The notes: generated from the letters alone by a model not told the origin. A stretch of DNA of 64,000 nt from Lathyrus oleraceus (GCF_024323335.1 NC_066583.1:361218377-361282376); one strand, 5' to 3'; shown: positions 35,208 through 48,130, counted from the first letter of the stretch. Numbers and translations are program-made.

Positions 35208-37732
35208 TGTAGCGGTAAATTCATGACCATCAAGCTATGGATAAACTTGACGTCAAGAAAACCAGAGTCGCCACCGCGCTTTTAATGTTTCCAAAGAAAA
35301 AGAGAAAAGTAGGAACAAAACCCAAAGATAAGAAGTTTTTAAACCAAAACTAATAAAATTCCATAGATTGCTGGTAAGGGGGTTGGTTACAGAGAGGGAA
35401 GGTGTTAGCATCCAAAGTGTCCTAGGTACTCCTAAGGAGCCCTTTTTTATGTGTGTATGTGATTTTGGTATAAAAGATATTTGCAATAAATAGAGTGTGG
35501 GGATGAGAAAAGAATTCATTAATTATATTTTTGTTTTTGACAATACCTTCGGACTTGTGCCTACGTACCAACATAAAAACGAGGGATCAAAACCTCGTAG
35601 TTCGTGGTATCAACTTCAAAATGAGTGGATTGCTTTTAATCAAAATTTAAGTTTAAAAGAGGCACAAAGGGCCTAAAATTTTGAATGGCTGTTAGTTCGT
35701 TTTGTCTTTTGAAATTGTAAGTCAATATGATTAGACTTATTTACAAGTTTGATTTGAGAAAAGGGTTTAAAAATGCAATGTCATGAGGCCAAAGTTTCTA
35801 ATTTGCAATAAAGTCTATATTTTTAAATCACAAGAAAAATAAGATTTTTGAAAAGGGGGGAGAGATTTTGAAATTTAAGAAGTGGGAGGAGATAAAGAGA
35901 CTAATCCTAAGCATAAAATTAAAAGGTAAGAGTTGAAAAGATCTAACCAATGGGATGCAATCCAACAGACAAGAATTTCATATAGAAAACCGACCTTTCA
36001 TTTGGACTTTGAATCATGCAATATGAACAAGAAAATAGCAATATGAAGAGTAAGTCATCGAATACAAATAGCCATATCCAAGCAAGCAACTCCACAACTA
36101 ACAATCTTTTTTGTCTTCTCATGTATCAGATGACATACTCATTGATTAGCTCAGAATAAGGCATTAGACACCGGTTCAAAGTAATAGTTGCATCAAGAAC
36201 ATGTAGTAGATGAATTCATGTGGATCCTAATACTTGGATTAGATGAAAGCTCAAACCACAATAACTTGGTCTCAAAAATATTGGCATTGACCGAGTCCTT
36301 TTGGATAGGGAATGTTGCTTAATTCTAAGTCCAAAAGCTCAGATCAAATCCAACAGTCCACACAAATATTTTTTAGGGTTTTTGTTGTTTATTAAGTAAG
36401 GTCAAAATCTAAAACCTCTCAAAACACAAAATAAATGGTCAAGAGATTTATCATAGATCAAGTAAGGTCAAAGGACCTTAGATAAAAAACTTCATGATTT
36501 TTGAAAAGTCAAAAGTATTTTTAAACAATTAAAAATATGCACAAAAACAATTAATTCATGAAATATCAAAATTAATCCAAAAAATAATTTTAATTCAAAA
36601 AATGAAAGAGAAAAATATTTAAATTTTTTTAGTGAAAGTCCCATATTTTTTGGATTAAAAATGAAATTAATATGAATTAATTAAAATAAAGGGACTAAAC
36701 ATAAAAATCAAAAAAACAAGGCCATCAGATCTCCCTCATTAATTGAGGTGGCATATCTGATGGCCAAGCGCGTGCTTCCACCAAACATTGCAGTCAATGC
36801 GTGCACATGCATGGTAATCACTTTGGACGTGTGAGATTAGAACATGAGAATCAGATCAGATGGTCTGGATTGATCCAACGCACCACTAGAGCCCTAACTC
36901 CGGTCATTTTCTCTGATGATAACCACCGATCTGGTTCAGGCTCAACTTCATGGAAAATGAAAAGTGAATACACTAATTTGAAGGAAAAATGCTCAGGAGC
37001 ATGAATCTAGCCTCAATTTTCTCCAATTCCAAGTATATAAAAAGATACAGGGATTTGAATTTTGAGGATAATGAACTGAGTTACTTCGATTTGACCTCAA
37101 AGCAACTCAATCTTCTTGCCTACATTGATAGGACTTCAGACAACCAAAAATAACAAAGAATGGTGAAGAATTGAGGGAGAATCGAAGAGATGAAGTTTTT
37201 GAAAATTCACCTTTAATGGAGCTTCAAACTTGCTCGATCTTGATTCTAATTGTGCCTGACCTTGCTTCAGAAGCTTGTTGGAAGTGATTAAGATCAAGAT
37301 GTGGTACGGACTCTTGGAGTTTCAATCTCAAAATAGATGGAGATTTGAAACTCGATTTTTAAAAGAAAACCTTCAAGATTATCCTTAAATGGTGAGGGTT
37401 TGGATTGCAGGTTCAAAGCTTGGGCATGAGGTCCTTTATTTTGAGTAGTGAGGGTCTTATTTATAGCCAATGAGATTCATTTCCACACACTTCCAAATTT
37501 GGCAAAAATGAGTAATTCTCTTTGTATGCTTGCATGGGCATGTGATAAGCCCATCAAGTGATGTATTAAGGTCCAAAAATGAGTGAGAATCATGCTGAAA
37601 TCAAGTCATTTGTCCATGCATTTGTTCAACATAACATTTGTTCCTTATGTCAAGACCTATCCAACCATTACCCACATGCTTATGTTTCAATTTTCCAAAT
37701 GGAATTTTCGAAGAGGTGAAGTTTTGTGATCA
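35208..37732 (-). repeat. Ogre-type LTR L3, truncated in U3
   Basis: Copy 2 of L1: end TGTAGCGGTAAATTC, U5 stem-loop 35421-35436, palindrome 36720-36765, minus-strand TATA 37458-37465. The right boundary is approximate. Confidence 0.75.
36720..36765. repeat. 46-nt palindrome of the L-family LTR (copy in L3)
   Basis: Same arms as at 13923-13968. Confidence 0.75.
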
Positions 37733-40700
37733 TTTATGGAAACCATGTTAAATCTTTGTGCACAAGCTAATACATTGCAATCTGCACGTCCAAACCATCT
37801 CACAATCATTTCAGCTTGCATTTGCAATGGATTTTGGGCCTCACATGCGCCTGAACAGGCCCATGCATGGAGGACCCAAGTTCATGCACACACGAGTTTG
37901 ATCATGCATTGCATCAGCTCTTGCTATAAATACACATGCTTGCTTCATATGAAAACGAACCTAAAGGCGCCTGAAGCTCTGCACAACTGATTCCCCAACC
38001 TTCCATTAAAGGAATTCTGAATTTTTTCTCCATTTTTAAAGCTCAAATTTTAACTTCATTGGTTGATCTTTTACTTCTAAATTCCTTAGCCTTGCTTCCT
38101 TGCTACCTCAAGATCAAGCTGCACTGAAGATTTGGATTGGATCAAGCTCACACAAACTGCACTTCAAAGGTTTTCACTCCAACTGTTTTCCTTCGAATCT
38201 CTTTGGATATTGAACATTTTTTGTATTGGTTGGCATCTCTGAAGTCCTCATGTGAGAGGCAATTGATTTGTGGTTTTAATTTTGAGAATTGAACAAGTTC
38301 AGATTGAGTACCTTGTTTTTCCATCTCAGATTTCTCCTTCTATGAGAGTCTTGAGCAAAAACTAAGGTCACAGGGGTGACGTACATCACCCCAGCTTTCG
38401 AATGATGTATGGATCGCGTGCTATGGTTGAGGTTTGAAAACCTGCAACTGGTGGTCGGAACTGGTCTTCTCATCGGAGAAGACGGTGGTTTCCACCACCG
38501 TCCCCACGCGTCCTATCCTCAGCCTTTGGATCCATGTTTCCATATCTAATCATAGCGCTTCATTGTTATGACTTTATTTAAATCCATGTGCCACGCTGTT
38601 GACTAAGGATCACCATGAGCGCGCGCTTCTCATCCCCCAGATCAGCCATGTCAATTAATGAAGTGGATCTGACGCCTCAGGATTTTTGCTATTTTTAATT
38701 TTTGTTTTAATTTTCTTTTATTCCATTTTATTTTAAAAATTCATAACTTCTTTATTTGGAATCACAAAAATATGGGACCAATTGCAAAAAAATTCTCTTA
38801 AATTCTAGTTTCTAAAAATGATTTTTAATTATTTTTGTGATTCAATTTAATATTTTTTGTGAATTATCTCATTTCTGGTCATTTTTAATTCATTTAAAAT
38901 ACTTTTTGATATTCAAAAATGCCAAAAATATTTTCTTAACAGCTTTGGACAATGATGAATCTATGAAAAATATTCTCATCAATTTCTTAATTGAATTGCG
39001 ATTTATTTGAAATTTTAGTCCAATTATGTTATTTTTCTTCATTTTTTAATTGTTTAAAATTAGTTTCTTCTTTCAAAAAATGATTAAATTTTTTGTCAAA
39101 CCTTGTTTTACCATGTTAGACTTATGATGATCCAATTGGACTTTTCGAAATTGATTTGAATTGGATTTGAAGTTGACCTTTATTTGTTCTTTTTATTTCA
39201 TGTATTATTTTAATTCCAACAAATACCAATGATATTTTTGTCATTTCTTGACTTCTAAACTTCATCTCACTTCTGTTTACCATTGATTGATGTTGATTCC
39301 ATTCATGCTTGATCAATGTGTTTTGCTTATGTCATTTGAATTTCAATTATGTACATTCCATTTCCATCTTCTTCTTCTTCTTTTCTTTTGACCAATGAGT
39401 TAATGATTGGTGGTTAGCCTTGACATAAGACAGGCTTAAACTTCTCTGATCCAAATCAAATTCATCTAGATCAAAGATCAAGTGAATTGCTTTGTGTCAA
39501 AGATAGGTTGCTTCTTGGTAAAGCAAAAAACCTAAATCCATACAAGGTCATTCTTCTTTTCTTTTGGCATGGCAAGTTGTAGGAGTTTGACTTACTAGTC
39601 ATGGTCTCTAACTTGTGTTTAGTCTCCTATAGTTTTATTGACCGGCCTCAGATAGGTGTGGCTACTATATTAGTCCATGTACGATTGCTTAACGTAGCGC
39701 TAAATTGCCTTATGACACACTAACACTAACTACTAATCACTAACATTTAATTCTTGCAATTTACTTTAATGCAATTTAATTTCTTGTTCATTTAATTCAT
39801 ATTGTCTTTGCCCTTTGCTCACTTGAACTCATGTTTATGTTTATGTCATTTTCCTTCTGCTCACTTGAGCATATTATTGTGTATATACTATTGCTTTGTG
39901 TTTGTTTTGTTTTGTTTATGTGAACCAATGCAAATGGAGAAAGGACTTAGATTTAGGACCTTACCTATGCTAAATGGAGTTTGAAGAGAAACTAGGCCTC
40001 ACGCCTTTAGAATGCTAGAATTGTTAAAGAGCAACTAGGCCTCATGCCTTTAGAATGCTAGAATTGTTAAAGAGCAACTAGGCCTCATGCCTTTAGAATG
40101 CTTAATCTTGGAAGATGAATTGAAAGGACCTCTATTCTAAACTCACTCTTGTCCATTCTTTCTATTATATTGTGGAACTTTTTGATTTGTTTGTTCTTGT
40201 GTGATAGGGATCCTAAACTTGAGCTAATTAGAAGGACCATTGTCATGGACATCCAAGATAGGAGAGACAAAGTCAATGGGAAAGTTCCTAGGAGCTTGAT
40301 TGTTTATTTGTTTGATTACTTGAGATGATTGCTTATTGCTTGCTAAGTCCAAAGGAAAGGAACTCTTGGATCATCTTTATGATTTCAAGAAAGGAACTCC
40401 AAGTGGTTTTATTTCTCTTCTCTCATCTTTGCATGTTTAGGACCTAGCCCTTCTCTTCTTCTCTCCACTCTAACCCAAGCCAAATTTTTTGTGCAAACAT
40501 TAACATTGCTTTCAAAATTAGAAACCTAGGCACTATGCCTTTGATCTTTCAAACTCTTTTTCATAATACTTATTTTGAATTGAATCTTAAGTCAACTTTG
40601 ACTTTATTTTGTGAATACTCTTCATCTGCAAATACAACTCAGTCAAATTATTTTTATGGTTCCAATGGCCATTTGTGTTAAAGCTTTTCATAAACACTAG

Positions 40701-41332
40701 CTATTAGGTTTGAGTTATCGTAGAGGTTGATATAATACTCACCTGTATCCTTAGTGTTGGATTATAAGTCTTCCATGCTTATTATAGGGTTAACCCCTCA
40801 ATAGCATGTTGAAGCTCTCCTCACATGGTGGATTTGTGGTTTTAGGTGTAGTTTTCTCCCTTTGATAACAAAAGACCTTAAGGATTTTGACCAATCAATT
40901 CACCAACTTCTTTTGAGATTTTTACCCCGAACTACGAGGTTTTGATCCTACCTTTTTAGGATGGTACGTAGGCAATGGGTTTATCCATTCAAACACAAAA
41001 ATTGTAAATAATTTGTATATTCTTTTCTCATCTCCCCAATCATGTTTGCATAAATATTTTCACAATTACCAACCTACCATACAACATTTGTAAAAAGGGC
41101 TTCCTTAGAGTACTAAGGATGTTTTGGGCGCTTAAAACCTTCCCATTGCATAACCAACCCCCTTACCCAGATCTCTGGCAATTTTATTAGTTTTTGATTT
41201 GATAAAACTTCTCAGTTTTTGTTCGCTTTCTAACCTTTCGTTTGGATAAATAGAAGTGCGGTGGCGACTCAAACTGTATGATTTACTTTTGATTTAGTCA
41301 ATAAGTCTAAAGGTAACGAATACCCCGCTACA
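37733..41332 (+). repeat. Opposite-strand Ogre LTR H, copy 2 (complete 3' end)
   Basis: Head-to-head with L3. Plus-strand TATA at 37925-37932, palindrome-like block near 38635-38680, 43-bp minisatellite at 39986-40114, U5 stem-loop at 41103-41118, and terminal GAATACCCCGCTACA at 41332, matching the end of the Ogre A/B LTRs. The 5' end is not recognisable, and no internal region follows. The flank to the right (acaagtatg) has no matching duplication on the left. Confidence 0.7.
39986..40114. repeat. 43-bp minisatellite, three units
   Basis: Units start at 39986, 40029 and 40072; the duplicated locus at 17191 has two. Confidence 0.85.
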
Positions 41333-44300
41333 ACAAGTATGAATCCTTAAACCAAGACATCTTCCATGAGAAGGGCTCCAACTTGGATAATTTAACAAGT
41401 ATGCCACTAGCTCTCATGAAAGGAAAAAAAGGTCAAGTCTTCACACAATGCCATGAAGAATGGGAAACTTACAATCTCAATTACTAGAATGCTATGCCTT
41501 GAGAGTCAAATTTAGCTCTATGTTAAGCAATCGTAATTGGACTTATGTAGAAGTCTCAACTATCTGAGGCAGGGCAATAAAAATATAGGTGTTAATGCAT
41601 GTTAGAGATTTGGTATGAAGAACCAAACTCCTAAAACATACCACACACTAAAAGAAAACTCAAAAGGGAGGGAACTATATTTGTCATACTTGTATTGATT
41701 CATCTGACACAAGGTCATTAATGAATCAATTAGCCTTTAGACATTAGAGATTTCATTTGGAAAATGAGAGAATGGGAAAGAATAGGCATGAAGATGAAGA
41801 GCGAGGGGAAGATAGAAACACAAATTGATCATGAGAGGAATTTCATCAAATCAAAACCATCCATTCATTTTGGGAGATGAAATATACATCAATCCCCTAA
41901 ATCCAATGATTTTGATCCAACAAAAGTTAAATCAACCATGACCAAGGCCCAAACAGAAAGTCGGACATCACAAAACCATAAAAATGGATCAACAATATTT
42001 TTAAACATTTAATCAATTAAAAATCAATTTTAAAATGGATTAAATTACATTTTTATCTGGTCAAAACCTAAAATCCCTTCAAAACACCAAATAAATGGCC
42101 AAGGGATTTATCCTAGGTCAGACAAGGTCAAAGGACCTTGGACAAAAAATTTCACAATTTTCTAAAAGTCATAAGTATTTTTAAACAAATAAAAATATGC
42201 AAAAAAACATTTAATTCAGGAAAAATATCAAAATTAATCCAAAAAATAATTTTAATTCAGAATATGGAAGAGAAAAATATTTAAGGATTTTTGGATTAAA
42301 AATGAAATTAATATGAATTAAACAAAATAAAGGGATTAAATGAAACATCAGAAAATAAAATGAAATTCAAAATAACAAGGGCCATCAGATCTCCCTCATT
42401 AATTTATGTGGCAGATCTTATGGCCAAGCGCGTGCTTCCATCCAACACCTCAGTCAACGCGTGTACACGTGTGGCATTCAAAAGCAAGGGTCAGAATTAG
42501 AACGTGGATTCATGATCAGATGGTCTGGGCAATGCCAACACACCACCGGAGCCCTAGCTCTGGTCATCTTCTCCGGTGGACCTCACTGGACTGGTCCACT
42601 ATAAACCACCACCAAAATAAAAAGTAAGGACATGATTTTAATGGAAAAATGCTCAGGAGCCCGAATCTAACCTTCATTTCTTCCAATTCCAAGTATATTG
42701 AAAGATACATGGATTTGAAATTTGAGGTTCATGATCTGAGTTGTTTCAATTTGACCTCAAAGCAACTCAATCTTATTGCCTACATTGGTAGGACTTCATC
42801 CAACCAAAAATCAAAGAGAATGGTGAAGAATTGAGAGAGAATCGAAGAGAGAAAGTTTGGCAACTTTCACCTTCTATTTGTAGTGATGAAGCTTGATCTG
42901 GATCTCAATTGGCTTGGGCTTGCTTCCATTTGATTGCAGGAGGTGAATTGTGAGCTCAAATGGCTTGGATTCTTGGACTTTCAACTCAATTCAAAAGTGA
43001 AATTGAAACTCGATTTTCAATTGAAAACCTTCAAGATTATCCTTTAATGGAGTTGGGAAGGTTGCAGGAGCAAAGCTTGGGCAAGGTGTCCACAATTCTA
43101 AGCAGGAGGCAATGTATTTATAGGCTTGGAAATTGATTTTCACACATTTTCATTCAAATGAAAAAAAAAGAAATTCAAGTGTGCATGCTTGCATGGGCGT
43201 GTGATAGGCCCATGAAATGATGTAATCAGGTCCAAAAATGACCATGAGTGATGCTGAAAGTGTAACATGAAGCCAGATGAGATGATCTTGGACTTTTTGG
43301 AAAGGTGAGATCAAGGGGAATAACTTTCATGTTGAACACTTTTACAGTTAAAGCTTGGATCATGATGAATTTTGAGGTGAAAGTTTGGGAAATCAAACAT
43401 AATTGAAATTTTTCTAAGTACCAAGTCAAATGGTCACTTCTTCCACCTTCAATAACTTTTGATATGAGCTTCAAATGGAAAACGTTTCTTCATAAAAGTT
43501 GTAGATATTTAAGACCTCTTAAATTTGGTCACAAACGTGGCCTCATTTGGATTTGGAATGAAGGAGTTATGCATTTTAGAAGTTGAGGAAAATTGCTTGT
43601 TCAATGGTAATGGCCCAAAATGACTTATAATATTTCCTCTTGGAACATGCCCTTGCAAGTTGAATTTGAATTTTATCAAAGAATAAAGGTTTAAGAGGAC
43701 ATCTTGACATTGACCACGAAACTTGGATGACCTTCGTCTCATAATAATTGAGAAAGTTATGGTCCTTGGAAGTTGACCTCCTAACTAGGGCACAGACAAA
43801 ATGACCTATAATGTTTCACCATAAAAAATGACTTTCTAAGCAAAACTAGCTATTGACCTAAACATGAAAGTTGTTTGGAATTTAATAAGGAGTCAATTTT
43901 ATATTGGAATCATTTTCATATGAAACCTATTATAGGAGATAGGGTCTAGGGAACCCTAGTTTTGACTAGTTGAATTTCTCTGATCAACCACCTTGAACCA
44001 ACTTGCAAACTTGAAGTTCCTTTGATCTTTTGGACTAATGGAGAATTATATATGTATAATATGATGTAATATGAATTATCCCTTGAAATATTTGATAAAT
44101 TATTGAAGAAACTTACTGAGGAAGTCACACAAGATACCCCGATGAATTAGGGCTTCCAAGGCAAACAAGCTTCAAACTCTTGATGATTTCTTAATCAAAA
44201 TGATAAATGAAGATCATGGGGATCCATATATGATGTCTAGAACCAATGTGAACCATATCTTTCTTAATCTCTTTGCACTGAGGGTCTCAAACCCTAATTA

Positions 44301-44549
44301 TGAGCTTGATGCGGCATTGGTGGATGCACACAATACCTACAAAAGAAACAAAGCTATACATAGACATATTTTTGATATTTTTGTTAGTAAACAAAAAAAA
44401 AGGTATGATACAATCAAATGTGATTGGTGATCTCTCCCAATGCAAACCCAATGAATGAGGGATAAGGAGGATACCAAGGTGTGATCCCAAAGCCAATGCA
44501 TATGATGAGATAACTTGAGGGATCTTAGGGTCAAAATTGGGGTCTTACA
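41333..44549 (-). repeat. Ogre-type LTR fragment (U3 to R part)
   Basis: Matches about 21082-24237 of L2 but keeps the true outer end GGGGTCTTACA at 44549, so on the element strand it begins TGTAAGACCCC. Palindrome at 42380-42425. Its U5 part is missing, replaced by LTR H. It abuts a plus-strand Ogre RNase H fragment at 44550. Confidence 0.75.
42380..42425. repeat. 46-nt palindrome of the L-family LTR (diverged copy)
   Basis: Right arm has substitutions (AGATCTTATGGCC) relative to the best copy. Confidence 0.65.
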
Positions 44550-45187
44550 GTTGGTCATGTATTTAACTGTGTTAGAAGAGTCCATGGGTTGTGTACTCAG
44601 ACAACAAGACGAAACTGGTAGAAAGGAGCATGCCATATACTATCTGAGTAAGAAGTTTACAGACGGCGGGTCTCGGTATGGTACTCCATTCTTGAGAAGA
44701 CTTGTTGCGCTTTAGCCTGGGCTGCAAAACATATGCACCAGTATATGATTAATCATACGACTTGGTTGATATAAAAAATGGATCCAATCAAGTATAATTT
44801 TGAAAAGCCTGCTTTGACTGGAAGGATTGCTCATTGGCAGATGCTATTGTCTGAATATGATATTGAACACCATACTCAGAAGGCGGCTAAAGGAAGTATT
44901 TTCACAAATCATTTGGATCACCAGCCAATTGACGATTATCAATCCATCAAGTTTGACTTCCCTGATCAATATGTCATGTACTTAAAAGCTAAAAATTATG
45001 ATGAACTATTGCCTGAAGAATGACGAGAGCCTGGATCCTGGTGGGGTTTATTGTTTGATGGAGCTGTTAATGCTTATGGTAATGGAATTTGAGAAATCGT
45101 TATTACTCCTCAGGGTTATCATATCCCTTTAACCGCAAGATTGATGTTTGATCGTACGAATAATATAGAAGAACATGAAGCTTGTAT
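44550..45187 (+). pseudogene. Decayed Ogre pol fragment G: gypsy RNase H end to second RNase H start
   Basis: Plus-strand relative of the Ogre A pol. It starts mid-RNase H (VMYLTVLEESMGCVL, YYLSKKFTD), shifts frame near 44690, has stops near 44775 (TAA), 45021-45023 (TGA) and about 45090 (TGA), and reaches FDGAVNAYGNGI and HEACI of the second RNase H. There Cassandra interrupts it at 45188. RT is absent because the left side is cut by an LTR end. Clearly dead. Confidence 0.85.
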
Positions 45188-45608
45188 TGTAACACCCGAG
45201 GTCGGAGAGGCCGAAGAGTGGTTACATGTGACACCCGAGGGCGAGGGAGTGGTTGTTTATGCATGAGGCATGACAATGAGACACTCCTAGCAGCTTCTAG
45301 GGGAAAAACCGAATTCACATCGGAATGAGAGGGATCCTGAGGCTATGCAGGTATGGGACTGCATGGTTGAGTGAAGGCTTATAAGGATTAATTGGTACTA
45401 CCTATACCAACAAGATGCATCTTCTTTTCGGTAGCCTGACCAATAAGAACTCCATAGTTAAGCGTGCTTGACTTGGAGTAGTATTGGGATGGGTGACCTT
45501 CTGGGAAGTTTCTCGGAAAGCATGTGAGTGAGGAAAAAGCATGCTGAAAAGACCCGTGTTGGTTTGTGGGGTCAGTCGATAATCCTGAAAGCAGTTTGGG
45601 CTGTTACA
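45188..45608 (+). repeat. Cassandra 5' LTR
   Basis: TGTAACACCCGAGG...GGGCTGTTACA. The first 39 nt are themselves bounded by TGTAAC and GTTACA and followed by a second TGTGACACCCGAGG start. Confidence 0.92.
45395..45515 (+). other. 5S rRNA-like segment in Cassandra 5' LTR
   Basis: Contains the Pol III internal control elements: box A-like AGTTAAGCGTGC at 45456-45467 and box C-like GGATGGGTGACC at 45487-45498, followed by CTGGGAAG as in plant 5S rRNA. The 5' half is diverged, so it is not a functional 5S gene. The same segment is at about 45887-46007 in the other LTR. Confidence 0.88.
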
Positions 45609-45679
45609 AATGGTATCAGAGCCAAACCTCTCCCAGTACGATGTGGTTCGGGAACGAACCAAGCGGAAGTTGGTGGGCA

Positions 45680-46100
45680 TGTAACACCCGAGGTCGGAGA
45701 GGCCGAAGAGTGGTTACATGTGACACCCGAGGGCGAGGGAGTGGTTGTTTATGCATGAGGCATGACAATGAGACACTCCTAGCAGCTTCTAGGGGAAAAA
45801 CCGAATTCACATCGGAATGAGAGGGATCCTGAGGCTATGCAGGTATGGGACTGCATGGTTGAGTGAAGGCTTATAAGGATTAATTGGTACTACCTATACC
45901 AACAAGATGCATCTTCTTTTCGGTAGCCTGACCAATAAGAACTCCATAGTTAAGCGTGCTTGACTTGGAGTAGTATTGGGATGGGTGACCTTCTGGGAAG
46001 TTTCTCGGAAAGCATGTGAGTGAGGAAAAAGCATGCTGAAAAGATCCGTGTTGGTTTGTGGGGTCAGTCGATAATCCTGAAAGCAGTTTGGGCTGTTACA
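45680..46100 (+). repeat. Cassandra 3' LTR
   Basis: 421 bp, near-identical to the 5' LTR, followed by TSD TGTAT. Confidence 0.92.
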
Positions 46101-47460
46101 TGTATCATGGGTCTTGAAGAAACCATTGATTTGAGGATAAAAATACTTGATGTATATGGAGATTCAACCTTGGTGGTTAATCAGATCAAAGGAGAATGGG
46201 AGACTCGTCACCCTGGTTTGATTCCTTACAAAGATTGTGCAAGGAGGTTATTTACTTTCTTTAATAAAGTAGTGTTTCATCCTATACCTCATGAAGAGAA
46301 TCAAATGGCAGATACTTTGACTACTTTGTCTTCTATGTATAAGATAAATCGTTGGAATGACGCGCCTAGTATCAGAATTATGAGCCTTGATAGGCATGCT
46401 TACGTATTTGCAGCAGAAGAAGATTCAGATGAAAAGCCTTGGTATCATGATATTAAGTGTTTCCTCCAGAGTCGAGCAAAGATAAGAAGACTTTGAGAAG
46501 ACTGGATGACAATTTCTTTCTGAATGAAGATGTGTTATCCAACAGAAACTTTGACATGGTCTTGATCAGAGGCATGGATAGACACGAAGCAGACATGTTA
46601 GTGCAAGAAGTTCACGAAGGATCCTTTGGTACTCATGTCAATTGACATGCAATGGCTAAGAAGATGTTAAGGGCATGTTACTATTGGCTGACAATGGAAC
46701 CCGATTGTTGTAAATATATCAAGAAGTGCCATAAATATCAGATTTATGCTGATAAGATTCATGTGCCCATGACACTTCTCAATGTTATTTCATCTCCATG
46801 ACCTTTCTCTATGTGGGGAATAGACATGATTGGTATGATTGAACCCAAAGCTTCGAACGGACATCGTTTCATTCTAGTAGTTATTGATTACTTCACCAAA
46901 TGGGTTGAAGCGACATCTTTCGCTAATGTGACCAAGCAGGTTGTGGTCATATTTATCAAGAATCAAATTATTTTTGGATATGGTGTTCCAAGTAAGATCA
47001 GTATTGACAATGGGTCGAACTTAAATCATAAGATGATGAAAGAGCTTTGTGACGGCTTCAAGATTGAACACCACAACTCTTCTCCTTACATACCTAAGAT
47101 GAATGGGATTGTTGAAGCTGCAAATAAGAATATTAAGAATATTATCCAAAAGATGGTTGTGACGTATAAGGATTGGCATGAGATGCTCCCTTTTGCTTTG
47201 CATGGGTACCGTATATCCGTCAGCACTTCAACAGGGGCAACCAATTTCCCGTGTACAACATGGAAGCAATGCTCCCTATAGAGGTTGAGATCCCATCAAT
47301 GCGAGTCTTGATGAAAGCCAAGTTGTCTGAGGCTGAATGGTGTCAAAACAGATATGATCAGTTGAATTTGATTGAAAAGAAAAGAATGACGACTTTGTGT
47401 CATAGCCAATTATATCAAAAGAGAATGAAGAACATGTTTGATAACTTAAATGACCAAATT
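46101..47460 (+). pseudogene. Decayed Ogre pol fragment G: second RNase H end and integrase
   Basis: Resumes the second RNase H after Cassandra (MGLEETIDLRIKILDVYGDS, MADTL). A frameshift and stop follow at 46494-46496. The integrase zinc region has a stop near 46645 and one Cys of the second pair changed (KKCHKYQ). The core has WGIDMIGM (46811 on), SIDNGSN and NGIVEAANKN, so the DDE residues are still visible. A frameshift lies near 47275, and the C-terminal domain is cut after QLYQKRMKNMFDN, near 47445. Beyond that the sequence is unrelated AT-rich DNA. Confidence 0.85.
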
Positions 47461-48035
47461 GTTACGAATTCTTTTAAAGGACCCCCTTATTATAAAAAAT
47501 AAATTAAAGGATCTTTAGTTTAATTTTGTCTAAATTAAAAGACTAATTTTGACATTATATAACATAAATATACATTATTAAAGATCAGAACATAGTCGAA
47601 AAAACAATTTTTTCAAAAAACTGTATTTCAAATATGATTTTTATGAAAATCTATTTAAAATTAAGTAATTTTAAAATTTTGTTATCTAAAAGAAATTTCA
47701 AAATATCTAAAATAACGTTTTAAGAATAACTATTTAAATCAAATTTTTATTTGAGGTTTTTATGAAAAGTTTTTTTATAAATTTTTTAATAAAAATTATA
47801 TAAACATTTAAAAAAAACAAATAAACGGGTCTTATCTCTTAGAATTTATAAAAATATTATTACACTTAAAAAATGTTAAAAATATCTTAAACAATTAGTT
47901 TTCCATGTCTATTATTCTTTTTCGTTTTCTTTGAACAGAAAATAAAAGTTTATTCATTAACATATTTTTATTTTTTACGTCTTTTCAAGCTATAATTTTT
48001 AAATTCTATTTTTTATTTTTTAAGTTTTTTTAATA

Positions 48036-48083
<48 letters not shown>

Positions 48084-48130
48084 TAAAAAAACATTATCGA
48101 TTTAATTTGAAGGAAAAAAACAAACATTAA
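47461..48130. other. AT-rich noncoding DNA with a dispersed repeat and AAT microsatellite
   Basis: Positions 47505-47790 are a diverged copy of the AT-rich repeat at 18655-18960 and 50245-50530 (shared phrases taattttgacat and ttttaagaataactatt). An (AAT)n run lies at about 48035-48083. No coding signal. Confidence 0.65.
48035..48083. repeat. (AAT)n microsatellite
   Basis: About 16 units of AAT, uninterrupted. Confidence 0.95.

Larger units (their letters stand above)
33917..40198. repeat. Duplicated block S, copy 2
   Basis: Collinear with 11113-17360, with scattered substitutions and small indels (for example three rather than two 43-bp units). Confidence 0.9.
45188..46100 (+). mobile_element. 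Cassandra TRIM (5S rRNA-bearing), complete
   Basis: Two 421-bp LTRs (45188-45608 and 45680-46100) around a 71-bp internal domain with PBS TGGTATCAGAGCC at 45611-45623. Target duplication TGTAT at 45183-45187 and 46101-46105. The LTRs carry a 5S rRNA-like segment, the hallmark of Cassandra. It has no coding capacity, so movement depends on other elements. I find one difference between the LTRs by eye (gacccg against gatccg), so insertion is recent. The two halves of the host frame rejoin when one TSD copy is discounted. Confidence 0.95.

Noticed and set aside
41333..44549. Complete solo LTR with target duplication
   Set aside because: Only the U3-side terminus (44549) is present; the U5 side is replaced by LTR H, and the right flank gttgg has no partner.
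45395..45515. 5S rRNA gene
   Set aside because: The internal control boxes are clear, but the segment lies inside both Cassandra LTRs and the 5' half is diverged; it is the usual Cassandra component, not an rDNA unit.
45528..45820. Overlapping plus-strand ORFs of 76-84 codons
   Set aside because: They cross the LTR/internal boundary of Cassandra, which is known to be non-coding; open by chance.
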